DNA from: JASBZA01 sp964345295 | GTDB taxonomy: Bacteria > Bacillota > Clostridia > Saccharofermentanales > Fastidiosipilaceae | NCBI GenBank assembly: GCA_964345295.1 | Contig: CAYFQG010000006.1 | Span: 1-63,686 of the forward strand | Length of the DNA stretch: 63,686 bases | Direction of reading: 5' to 3' | In this document: in pieces, positions 1 through 7,039 of the stretch | Layout: each line of letters starts with the position of its first letter | How positions within the stretch are numbered: the stretch's first letter is position 1 | Program-made: the position numbers and the translations under genes | Notes under the pieces: model-generated | The model's input: only the letters and a program-made list of their open reading frames with translations | Told to the model about the DNA's origin: nothing | Databases searched by the model: none

Positions 1-15
1 GTCAAATAAAATTAT

Positions 16-54
16 AAGAAATCTAGTAGACCTGGTCTGTTAGATTTCTTTTAT
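16..54. terminator. Rho-independent terminator of a gene left of the window
   Basis: Ten-base arms AAGAAATCTA (16-25) and TAGATTTCTT (41-50) pair perfectly. An inner AGACC/GGTCT extends the stem, and TTATA follows. The reverse direction is also followed by a T-rich stretch, so it may act both ways. It probably closes a gene that lies before position 1. Confidence 0.6.
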
Positions 55-56
55 AG

Positions 57-312
57 GTTAATTGACATCGTAAATCCGCATTTGTCAAAGTAAAACCGCC
101 AAAATAGATGCAGGAAGCGTATTTTTACACGTCTTGTGTCTATTTTTATGCCTAAAGCTATGGAATCGTGGTAATCTATGCCCAGGAAAGCTAAAAAACG
201 GCATAGGAAAATAAAGGGCCCTATCAAGTGGCAATTTTTGCCATTGGAAAACCGCAAGAGTTTTTGCCATTCGACTTCCACATGCCTTTGCGGATTTACG
301 ATGTCAATTAAC
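57..312. repeat. MITE-like element with perfect 24-bp inverted ends
   Basis: The 24 bases at 57-80 recur as a perfect reverse complement at 289-312 (left end begins GTTAATTGACATCG, right end finishes CGATGTCAATTAAC). They enclose 208 bp. No transposase is encoded inside; the only open frames are short and resemble nothing. Size, sharp ends and position just upstream of a tRNA gene resemble a miniature inverted-repeat element. No clear target duplication is visible: the flanks TTATAG and TATTTT differ. No second copy was seen in this window, so mobility is inference. Confidence 0.55.
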
Positions 313-328
313 TATTTTTATTTTGCGG

Positions 329-357
329 TTGCCCCGCCGGGACATCTATGCTAAAAT
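329..357 (+). promoter_or_regulatory. Promoter of tRNA-Ser
   Basis: A -35-like TTGCCC (329-334) and a -10 TAAAAT (352-357) are separated by 17 bp. The tRNA 5' end lies 27 bp downstream. The promoter starts 17 bp after the right end of the inverted-repeat element. Confidence 0.6.
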
Positions 358-383
358 CCTCTTCATGCTTGTGAAGTCGACAC

Positions 384-475
384 GGAGAGTTGGCTGAGCT
401 GGTTGAAGGCGCACGACTGGAAATCGTGTAAACGTGATGAGCGTTTCGAGGGTTCGAATCCCTTGCTCTCCGCCA
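384..475 (+). tRNA. tRNA-Ser (GGA anticodon)
   Basis: The acceptor stem GGAGAGT pairs with GCTCTCC (465-471), with a terminal G discriminator and an encoded CCA (473-475). The anticodon arm CACGA-CTGGAAA-TCGTG gives anticodon GGA, reading UCC/UCU. A long variable arm, as expected for a class II serine tRNA, lies between the anticodon arm and the GGTTCGAATCC T-arm. Confidence 0.95.
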
Positions 476-480
476 AGTAG

Positions 481-516
481 AACAGCAGATATTTAAACAA
501 TATCTGCTGTTTTTTT
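481..516 (+). terminator. Terminator after tRNA-Ser
   Basis: A perfect 13-bp stem, AACAGCAGATATT with AATATCTGCTGTT, has a 5-base loop and is followed by a T run. It starts 6 bp after the CCA end. Confidence 0.9.
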
Positions 517-583
517 ATTTACTAAGCTTACAAAGATTTGTATTTACGAATAATTTTTTTTAAGGCTCTTAATTTTTTATAAT

Positions 584-1672
584 TTAACGCTTCACATCGT
601 ATTTCATGTCCATTAAGTCATGGATAGATGCCAAGTCATCCGTAATGTTGCCGTCTCCGTGTAGGGTGTGTTTAATGGCGCTGATGGCCACGCCGAAATT
701 CAACGTATCCAGAGGAGAATAGTTTTTCATCAGTCCATACAAAATACCTGAAGCAAAAGCATCACCACCTCCGATTCGATCTAAGATATTAAAGCGAAGA
801 AGCTTCGACTCATACGTTTGTCCCTGATACCACATATAAGCCATAAGGGAGTTTTCACTGCCGCTGTGGGTATAGCGTACATGACGGGCAATGACTTGGA
901 TATTGGGATAGGCTTCAACAAACTTCTTAAAAACGAATTCTTGTTCCTCCCGGCTGGGCTGGCGGGGAATAGCATCTTTCCAATCACCCTTTGAAGGATC
1001 CTCCGGGTCTTTAAATAAATGATAAGGTTCGATACCGAACAGAACGTCTACATAAGGTAAAAGCTTAGTGCAATAGTTTCTGGCTTCTTCCCAAGACCAT
1101 AAGGCTTCACGGTAATTGCCGTCAAAGCTCACGACCATGCCTAATTCTTTGGCAGTCTTAATGGCTTCCAAAACCAAATCACCGCATGAAGCTGACAGGG
1201 GAGGGGTGATGCCCGAAAGGTGCAGCCAATTATACTGACTTAGTAAGGCCTTCAAATCGTAGTCCGAGAAATCGTATTCGGTTATGGCACTATGTTTGCG
1301 ATCGTAAATGACCTTGCCTGCCCGAATACCGAAGCCTGCTTCGTAGTAGTAAACACCCAAGCGCTCACTGGGGGTTTCTTGCTCCGAACTTAAAATGACT
1401 GGACTACAATGGACATCATTACTGCGCAGCCAGCGTACGGCACTTTTGCCCAAACTGTTATCCGGAACAACGCTAAAGAAAGTAGAATCAATTCCTAAGT
1501 TGGCCAAAGATAGGGCAATGTTAGCTTCCGAACCTCCGTAGCTCACTTCAAAGGTATTGGCCATGCGTATTTTACGAAAATCCGGCGGCGTCAAGCGCAG
1601 CATAATCTCACCAATGGTGATAAAACGGGGCATAGAATGCTTGCTATTAAATATGGGACTCAAACTTTCCAT
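584..1672 (-). CDS. kdgK: PfkB-family sugar kinase, likely 2-dehydro-3-deoxygluconokinase
   Basis: A ribokinase-fold (PfkB) kinase of 362 aa. The N-terminal GEIMLRLTPP and GGSEANIALSLANLG segments bind sugar; the C-terminal DRIGGGDAFASG (about residues 298-309) is the anion-hole and catalytic-base signature. The opening GEIMLRL and overall length match KDG kinases, which phosphorylate 2-keto-3-deoxygluconate, but the substrate is inferred. A longer open frame reaches 1705. The start at 1672 is preferred because GAGGAGG lies 5 bases upstream, while the upstream ATG has no ribosome site. The gene stands alone, with no aldolase or isomerase partner beside it, and is divergent from the CBS gene. 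Confidence 0.75.
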   Translation of the reverse strand: MESLSPIFNSKHSMPRFITIGEIMLRLTPPDFRKIRMANTFEVSYGGSEANIALSLANLGIDSTFFSVVPDNSLGKSAVRWLRSNDVHCSPVILSSEQETPSERLGVYYYEAGFGIRAGKVIYDRKHSAITEYDFSDYDLKALLSQYNWLHLSGITPPLSASCGDLVLEAIKTAKELGMVVSFDGNYREALWSWEEARNYCTKLLPYVDVLFGIEPYHLFKDPEDPSKGDWKDAIPRQPSREEQEFVFKKFVEAYPNIQVIARHVRYTHSGSENSLMAYMWYQGQTYESKLLRFNILDRIGGGDAFASGILYGLMKNYSPLDTLNFGVAISAIKHTLHGDGNITDDLASIHDLMDMKYDVKR

Positions 1673-1858
1673 AGGGGCCTCCTCAAGAGCTTTGTTCTTG
1701 GTCATAATATAATTTGCCGGTGCTCTAAGTCAAACAAGAGTGTTTAAGAGAAAGTCATATTTATGTAACAATTGCACATAGGAATGTCTCAATAAATCTC
1801 AATTTATTGTTATAATGCAAATAGAAGAAAGAACCCCACACGGGGAAGGAGGACATAA

Positions 1859-2392
1859 ATGATTCCACAGAGGATTGAAGCCATGTTTTTTGAGAACAAG
1901 GAAGACCTCATAATCCCGGCGCAAGACGTTGCCGTCTTGCGCGTTGAACACCAAGTTCAACATGCCATGTTAATACTTAGTACCAGTTTTACCAAGCTTC
2001 CCGTCTTGGATGATGAAGACCATGTAAGGGGAGCTTTAACTATGCGGACCATTATAAAGCATGCCATGACCAATACCGGCTATAATCTCGATGCCATTGC
2101 CGATATGAAGGTGGGCGATATTTTAGAAGAAGACGTCGGTATTGTACCTGATGATGTCGATATGGAAGTCTTACTGCGGAAACTGCAAGACTCCAACTTT
2201 GTCTGTGTTGTAGACAGTGACGCCAAGTTTGTCGGTATTATTACACGTAAGGAAGTCATGGCCAGAATCAACCGCATCTTCCACACCATGGACGTGCGCT
2301 TTGAGCTAAAGGATAGAGACAAGCAAAGCTTCGTTGAAGGCTACGGAAATTTTTTTGAGAAGAACCGAGCCTTACGTTCGGCCGGGGTCTAA
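1859..2392 (+). CDS. Two-CBS-domain protein, CbpB/DarB-like
   Basis: A small cytosolic protein of 177 aa made almost entirely of two CBS motifs (about residues 10-70 and 85-150), ending in a polar tail. In the family, tandem CBS pairs bind adenine nucleotides. Stand-alone Firmicutes proteins of this size (DarB/CbpB) bind cyclic di-AMP and control Rel and pyruvate carboxylase, but no ligand can be read from this sequence. A strong site (GGAAGGAGG) precedes the ATG. A TATAAT at 1811-1816 is a plausible -10, with no clear -35. Confidence 0.6.
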   Translation: MIPQRIEAMFFENKEDLIIPAQDVAVLRVEHQVQHAMLILSTSFTKLPVLDDEDHVRGALTMRTIIKHAMTNTGYNLDAIADMKVGDILEEDVGIVPDDVDMEVLLRKLQDSNFVCVVDSDAKFVGIITRKEVMARINRIFHTMDVRFELKDRDKQSFVEGYGNFFEKNRALRSAGV

Positions 2393-2409
2393 GATTTATT
2401 TGAAAAAAT

Positions 2410-2434
2410 GGCCCTTTCGATAATCGAAAGGGCC
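2410..2434 (-). terminator. Terminator between the CBS gene and apt, mainly for apt
   Basis: An 11-bp perfect stem, GGCCCTTTCGA with TCGAAAGGGCC, has a 3-base loop. On the minus strand it is followed by ATTTTTTC, so it ends apt transcripts. On the plus strand the tail TCTTCATGTTT is weaker, but it may also serve the CBS gene. Confidence 0.8.
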
Positions 2435-2475
2435 TCTTCATGTTTAACGATTTGAACTTTTATTCCACTTACAGA

Positions 2476-2988
2476 TTAAAGTGATACTAAGACATTTACC
2501 GGATAATCACCCAGCTTATCTCGGCCGTTGAGGTCTTTTAATTCAACGAAGAAGGACAGACCGACCACTTGACCGCCTAACTTCTCAACCAGCTTACACG
2601 AAGCCTGTGCGGTCCCGCCTGTGGCCAGAAGATCATCAACGATGAGAACTCTTTGGCCCTTCTTAATGGAGTCGGTATGAATCTCCAGGGAGTTGGTCCC
2701 GTACTCTAAGGCATAGTCCTCGGAAATGGTATCGTGGGGCAAGCGCCCGGGCTTACGCACCGGCACGAAACCTACACCCAAGGCATAGGCCAAAGGTGCT
2801 CCCAAGATAAAGCCTCTGGATTCGGCTCCTACGACAAGCTCGGGTTTTAGTTCTTCTACCTGGTCCTTCATAGCATTAATGAGGGCGGTAAAAGCTTCCG
2901 GATCTTGTAAGACGGTCGTAATGTCAATGAAATCAATCCCTTCTTCGGGGAAATCCGGGATATGTCTTAAAATTTCTGCAAAATTCAT
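2476..2988 (-). CDS. apt: Adenine phosphoribosyltransferase
   Basis: Converts adenine and PRPP to AMP in purine salvage. The protein is 170 aa, the normal bacterial length. It starts IPDFPEEGIDFIDITTVLQD, holds ESRGFILGAPLA, and carries the PRPP loop VLIVDDLLATGGTA near residues 115-128. AAGGAG precedes the ATG. The gene begins 2 bases after the stop of the upstream dipeptidase gene, so the two are co-transcribed and probably translationally coupled. Confidence 0.95.
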   Translation of the reverse strand: MNFAEILRHIPDFPEEGIDFIDITTVLQDPEAFTALINAMKDQVEELKPELVVGAESRGFILGAPLAYALGVGFVPVRKPGRLPHDTISEDYALEYGTNSLEIHTDSIKKGQRVLIVDDLLATGGTAQASCKLVEKLGGQVVGLSFFVELKDLNGRDKLGDYPVNVLVSL

Positions 2989-2990
2989 AT

Positions 2991-4337
2991 TTACTCCTTA
3001 TTGCCATAGCTTTGAGCCAAGTCCCACAAAGCTTCTTTATAAATAGCTTTGGCCTGACACAGGGTTTCCATTGTAATATATTCACCCTTTTGATGACAGA
3101 GATTCTCATCTTCCGGGAAGCAAGGACCAAAGGCCAAAGTATTGGGGATAGACCTGGCATAGGTGCCACCGCCGATTACAAGAGGCTTCTCGTTTCGGCC
3201 GGTCACTCTCTTGTATGCATCCATCAAAATACTGACCAAAGGATCTTCCTCAGGCACAAAGAGCGGCTCCGTGTAGTGGATGCTTTCGAGGCTGAAATGA
3301 CTGCCTTTTAATTTTTCTTCTAATTTTTCTTTAATAGAATCAAAGGCCCAAGTGACCGGATAACGCACATTAATGACAAACTCGCCTTTGCCTTGGCCGT
3401 TTTGAGCCTCATAGTGCACGATGCCCAAGTTTGAGGTTAGAGGACCGGATAAGTCATCCGAACCGGCAATACCGAGTTTCTCACCCCAATAATCCGCACC
3501 GATAATATCCATAAACTCCGCTAAGAAAGGGTCATCCGGATTCTTTTCAAAGCACCGGACCAAACCTTTTTGTATAGCGTTTTCAGCGAATTGAGGCATT
3601 GAGGCATGGCCCATTTTGCCGATGACTTCTTTTTCTTCTAAGTCTAATTGTTCGTTGTAAATAGAGAAGTAGGCTTCGCCCGGAATAACATTGGACCTGG
3701 TTCCGGCTTCAACTTTGGCCAAAGCTCCGGTTTTAGCTTCCATAGCGGGACCGTCATAATGTAGCGTAAAGGTCAAAAGTCCTTTTTCTCCGTGAATAAC
3801 AGGGAAATCGGCATCGGCAGTGAAGGCTGCAAGAGGAATTTCTTCATGCTTGACATAGTGAGCCATACACTGAGAACCGGATTCTTCATCGGCACCTAAG
3901 ATGAGGCGGATACGTGAGGCAGGTTTAGGTCTTTGGCTCGACTCGACTTCATCCATCAATTCTTTCATGGCATAGAGAACAGCTACGGCAGGGCCCTTAT
4001 CATCCATGCTTCCGCGACCGATTAGTCGGTTGTCTTGAACTTTAAATTGATAGGCGTCCTCCCAACCCTGGGCAGGCACCACGTCTAAGTGGCAAACCGC
4101 TCCGACCATGTCTTTATCCTCCGGCCCGAACTCAAGCCAAGCAGCGTAGCCGTCCGAGCGTCCGGTCCTAAAGCCCAGTCGGTCCGCTTCTTCGATAAAA
4201 GCTTCCAGCGCCTCATAAGGGCCGGGGCCGAAAGGTTTTCCGGGCTCGGGATCTGCTTTTTCACTTCGTATTTCGACTAATTTGGCCAGAGTTTTAATCA
4301 TCTCATCGGTCTTGTCTTGCAGGATTTTTTCTTGCAT
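2991..4337 (-). CDS. Sapep/PepV-type M20 metallodipeptidase
   Basis: A dinuclear-metal peptidase of the M20 family, 448 aa, the length of Sapep and PepV. Metal-binding segments are HLDVVPAQGW, GRGSMDDKGP and GADEESGSQ, where the glutamate pair is the catalytic base region. An inserted lid domain occupies roughly residues 190-350. The family cleaves dipeptides in the cytosol. A weak ribosome site (TGGAG) lies before the ATG. It is first in an operon with apt. Confidence 0.85.
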   Translation of the reverse strand: MQEKILQDKTDEMIKTLAKLVEIRSEKADPEPGKPFGPGPYEALEAFIEEADRLGFRTGRSDGYAAWLEFGPEDKDMVGAVCHLDVVPAQGWEDAYQFKVQDNRLIGRGSMDDKGPAVAVLYAMKELMDEVESSQRPKPASRIRLILGADEESGSQCMAHYVKHEEIPLAAFTADADFPVIHGEKGLLTFTLHYDGPAMEAKTGALAKVEAGTRSNVIPGEAYFSIYNEQLDLEEKEVIGKMGHASMPQFAENAIQKGLVRCFEKNPDDPFLAEFMDIIGADYWGEKLGIAGSDDLSGPLTSNLGIVHYEAQNGQGKGEFVINVRYPVTWAFDSIKEKLEEKLKGSHFSLESIHYTEPLFVPEEDPLVSILMDAYKRVTGRNEKPLVIGGGTYARSIPNTLAFGPCFPEDENLCHQKGEYITMETLCQAKAIYKEALWDLAQSYGNKE

Positions 4338-4365
4338 GTTTTAGCTCCATTTCATTTTAGTTCTG

Positions 4366-4394
4366 TGGATAATTATACGTCTCTTGGCTATAAT
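4366..4394 (+). promoter_or_regulatory. Probable promoter of the CBM9-like gene
   Basis: TGGATA (4366-4371) and TATAAT (4389-4394) are 17 bp apart. The -10 is perfect and the -35 poor. The start codon is 49 bp downstream. Confidence 0.45.
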
Positions 4395-4442
4395 AAACAG
4401 GCGCAAAACAAAATCTTAGCTTGAATTAAACATGAGGATAAT

Positions 4443-5147
4443 ATGTTGCTATATAAAACCATTAATCGAGTAAATCCTATGGAGACCGCTTCTGATACGG
4501 TAGATGTTTTCCGTGCTATAGACTGGTCTTTAGCCGACATGGGGAAGATGCATGTAGAGAACTGGGGACCCTATGCCTATAAGCCCGAATCACGTTTCTA
4601 TCTTTTATATGATGATGAGCATTTTTACTTATTACTTTTAACGAGTGGGGAATACGAAAAATCACCCCGGAAGGAAGTTGCCGATTTTCAGGGTTCGGTC
4701 TGTCAGGATTCTTGCTTAGAATGTTTTCTATCTTTTAATCCCGATAGCCCGCTTTATTTGAATATCGAATCCAATCCCCTGGGCACGCCTCATGTAGGTT
4801 TAGGAGAGCAGAGGAAAGGGCGTAAGCATCTTACGGCTGAAGAAGTTTCTGATCTCAAAATTCTCCCAATTAAGGCAGGCGAATGTTCTTTGAATAATCT
4901 CGATTTCTCTTACGATTGGGGCTTATTTATGAAAATACCGCTTAGCTTTTTGGCTCAATTTTGGCCGGAAATAAAAGAAACGGACAAAGGTTTTAAGCCT
5001 CTTCGTCCGGGGCAACGTATAAGAGCCAATTTTTATAAATGCGGGGATCTTACACCGGTGCCCCATTTCTATACCTGGGCACCTATTGAAACGGCTCAGC
5101 CGGACTTTCACCAGCCTGCTTTTTTCGGACATTTTGTTTTAGGGTAA
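4443..5147 (+). CDS. Carbohydrate-binding family 9-like protein
   Basis: A 234-aa protein without a signal peptide or membrane segment. It shows the pattern of CBM9-like/DOMON-type beta-sandwich proteins: FYLLYDDEHFYLLL strands, QDSCLECFLSFNPDSPLYLN, then FYKCGDLTPVPHFYTWAP and PDFHQPAFFGHFVLG at the end. In the family these modules bind sugars, often attached to secreted enzymes. This copy is free-standing and looks cytosolic, so its ligand is unknown. It ends 6 bases before the nitroreductase gene. Confidence 0.65.
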   Translation: MLLYKTINRVNPMETASDTVDVFRAIDWSLADMGKMHVENWGPYAYKPESRFYLLYDDEHFYLLLLTSGEYEKSPRKEVADFQGSVCQDSCLECFLSFNPDSPLYLNIESNPLGTPHVGLGEQRKGRKHLTAEEVSDLKILPIKAGECSLNNLDFSYDWGLFMKIPLSFLAQFWPEIKETDKGFKPLRPGQRIRANFYKCGDLTPVPHFYTWAPIETAQPDFHQPAFFGHFVLG

Positions 5148-5153
5148 AGTGTC

Positions 5154-6065
5154 ATGGAATTATTTGATGCTTTAAGAAAGCGCCGATCGGTGCGGTCCTA
5201 CACTATGCAAGTTCCGGGAAACAGAATTCAGGTAGACCTTTTAAACTATCTAAACAATGTACCGGTCTTGTTGCCGGAAGCTGACATTGCCATTGAGTTG
5301 TTGTCGTTTGAAGACCTGCTGGATTATTTTCCTAACCAGGGGCCGCAGATGATACACGCTCCGCTTTATCTGGTTTTTAAAGGCAACTTGGCTTTGTATC
5401 AATTAATGAATGTAGGCTATTACGGCCAACATGCTTCCATTTGGCTCACATCTAAGGGGTTGGGATCGGTTTGGCAGTCCGGATTCGTCTTGGAAACCTT
5501 ACAGGAAGATGAGTTTGTTTTCGAAGAGGACCCTCTTAGGTCCGAGGAATTAACCGGTGAGGAGTCACTCTTACCTATCGTTTTGGCCTTGGGTTATCCC
5601 GGCAAGGGTAAGCAGGCTACAGGTAAGCCTAAGTCCAAAGCCAAGCTTCAACATCTGACTCTTACACCGGGCGGTAAGTTGCCGCAAAATGATCTCTTAT
5701 CCTTGATGGATGCGGGCCGCTTGGCGCCTTCCGAGTACAATGCCCAGCCCTGGCGCTTTGCTCCGGTAGGCAATGATATGATTCACCTCTTCATGAAGCC
5801 GTCGAGGCTTTTTCGTTCTCCGCAGCGTTCTTACATGCAAGAGGCCGCTATCGGTTGTGCTATAGGTAATATGGAAATTATGGCTGCCCTGAAGGGCATG
5901 GAGATGGAATACGGTTTTATGCCCCAGGTACCGTCCTATGGCAAACGTAGCGAAAAAATGCATTATATGGGAACCATCAGGACGCAGAAAGTCTACAAGC
6001 AGATGATGTTCGGTTTTAATCCCGGAAACGCAAATCAAGACCGGCCGGAATACCAGTTTTATTAA
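5154..6065 (+). CDS. Nitroreductase-family protein, TM1586-type two-part fold
   Basis: The 303-aa protein opens with the nitroreductase start MELFDALRKRRSVRSY. A second half contains LLSLMDAGRLAPSEYNAQPWRFAPV, the FMN-contacting segment of nitroreductases. This two-lobed layout in one chain fits the putative TM-nitroreductase family, a fused dimer-like form. The substrate is unknown. The ribosome site is weak, and the 6-bp gap to the upstream CBM9-like gene suggests coupled translation. It faces the TetR gene tail to tail. Confidence 0.65.
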   Translation: MELFDALRKRRSVRSYTMQVPGNRIQVDLLNYLNNVPVLLPEADIAIELLSFEDLLDYFPNQGPQMIHAPLYLVFKGNLALYQLMNVGYYGQHASIWLTSKGLGSVWQSGFVLETLQEDEFVFEEDPLRSEELTGEESLLPIVLALGYPGKGKQATGKPKSKAKLQHLTLTPGGKLPQNDLLSLMDAGRLAPSEYNAQPWRFAPVGNDMIHLFMKPSRLFRSPQRSYMQEAAIGCAIGNMEIMAALKGMEMEYGFMPQVPSYGKRSEKMHYMGTIRTQKVYKQMMFGFNPGNANQDRPEYQFY

Positions 6066-6079
6066 TTGCCTGTAACGGC

Positions 6080-6664
6080 TTATCGATTCAGTTGCTCTCT
6101 AAGATTTAATAAACCGCCGTTCATCATCTTAGAGCAGGATTCAAAAATCTGAGCATAGAGATTATCCGCACCTTGGCTTTGAATCCAAAAATCCAGGACT
6201 TGATAAAAACCGCCCAGGAAGAAATAGACCATAAATTCCAAGTTTTCCACCGGACCTATAGCTTCTCTTATTTGTTCAATGATAAGAGGAGCTATTTTCT
6301 TATGGACAGTTGTAATGACATTGACCCGAAGTTCAATCGATTCGGTCAATAAAACTTTCTTAAAGAAGTCGGCATTGGACTTCCAGAAATTCACATAGAG
6401 CTCACAAAACTGCGGTGTCAATAATGTTTTGGCCAAATCTACATGACTGTAATAGTCTTGAACCAAAATGGCAATGTAAAGGGCAACTAAATCATCTTTA
6501 TTTTTAAAATAGCGATAAAAGGTACGTCTAGAATAAGCGGACGCATCACAAATTTGGATGACACTGATATCTTTATAGGCTTTGTCTTCCAACAAAGCTA
6601 AAAAGGCACGAATCAAATCGTGCTCAATGGAACCGGGATTCAACGTATCGGCTGGACGAGTCAT
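6080..6664 (-). CDS. TetR/AcrR-family transcriptional regulator
   Basis: A one-domain DNA-binding protein of 194 aa. Residues 15-60 form the TetR helix-turn-helix: LEDKAYKDISVIQICDASAY followed by SRRTFYRYFKNKDDLVALY. The remainder is a helical ligand domain with a C-terminal part like the TetR_C_7/DhaS group. The ligand is unknown. GAGGGGGATC precedes the ATG. Its start lies 80 bp from the copper promoter, but that promoter carries a CsoR site, so this regulator need not control it. Confidence 0.8.
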   Translation of the reverse strand: MTRPADTLNPGSIEHDLIRAFLALLEDKAYKDISVIQICDASAYSRRTFYRYFKNKDDLVALYIAILVQDYYSHVDLAKTLLTPQFCELYVNFWKSNADFFKKVLLTESIELRVNVITTVHKKIAPLIIEQIREAIGPVENLEFMVYFFLGGFYQVLDFWIQSQGADNLYAQIFESCSKMMNGGLLNLREQLNR

Positions 6665-6743
6665 AGTTTGATCCCCCTCTCTTTTGCTTCATTTTACATA
6701 TAGCAGCTAAAAAAATGCAAGTTATCTAAATGTGTTACCCAGG

Positions 6744-6774
6744 TTACGATGCCTATACCCCGTGGGGGTATTAT
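6744..6774 (+). promoter_or_regulatory. Copper-responsive promoter with a CsoR operator
   Basis: A -35-like TTACGA (6744-6749) and a -10 TATTAT (6769-6774) have a 19-bp spacer. The spacer holds the palindrome ATACCCC-GTG-GGGGTAT (6755-6771). GC-rich C and G tracts inside TA-flanked dyads are the known CsoR recognition pattern. CsoR binding here would block polymerase, and copper would release it. A csoR gene ends this operon. Confidence 0.8.
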
Positions 6775-6805
6775 ATAGACAAAAGTTAATGAACGAGGTT
6801 TGGAA

Positions 6806-7039
6806 ATGATTAAACAACGTTTTAAAGTAGATGGTATGAGTTGTGCGGCATGCCAAAATGCCGTAGAGAAGACAGTCGCTAAGTTAGACGGCGTGGATGA
6901 GGTTAGTGTAAATCTCATGACCGGCTTAATGGACGTGACCTATGACGAAGCTAAATTGGATTCGGCGACGATTAGTCAAGAAGTCACCGATGGCGGTTAT
7001 AGCGCTTCGCTTATAGAAGACGAGTCAAAAAAAAACTAG
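6806..7039 (+). CDS. copZ: HMA-domain copper chaperone frame (CopZ-like; N-terminus of CopA)
   Basis: A 77-aa heavy-metal-associated domain with the Cu+ site GMSCAAC at about residues 10-16 and the ferredoxin-like pattern that follows. Read straight through, it stops at TAG 7037-7039 as a soluble chaperone. The last codons run TCA-AAA-AAA-AAC-TAG across nine A residues. A -1 shift there joins it to the ATPase frame with no loss, giving a CopA of about 761 aa with one N-terminal HMA domain. ATG 6806 is preferred over TTG 6800 because GAGG is 7 bases upstream. It may be a true chaperone, part of CopA, or both. Confidence 0.75.
   Translation: MIKQRFKVDGMSCAACQNAVEKTVAKLDGVDEVSVNLMTGLMDVTYDEAKLDSATISQEVTDGGYSASLIEDESKKN
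7027..7039 (+). other. Candidate -1 frameshift site: nine A residues and an adjacent stop
   Basis: A run of nine A (7027-7035) is followed by C and the in-frame TAG (7037-7039). In the chaperone frame the two Lys codons AAA-AAA can re-pair one base upstream, and translation then continues CTA-GAT-TCG in the ATPase frame. A/T runs of this length are also known to cause RNA polymerase slippage. A purine-rich AGAAGACGAG lies just upstream. Downstream only a weak 5-bp stem (ATCCT/AGGAT) is visible. A single-base deletion or sequencing error would look the same. Confidence 0.6.

Noticed and set aside
51..281. Short open frames on the minus strand inside the inverted-repeat element
   Set aside because: They overlap each other in different frames, lack ribosome sites and show no protein-like pattern.
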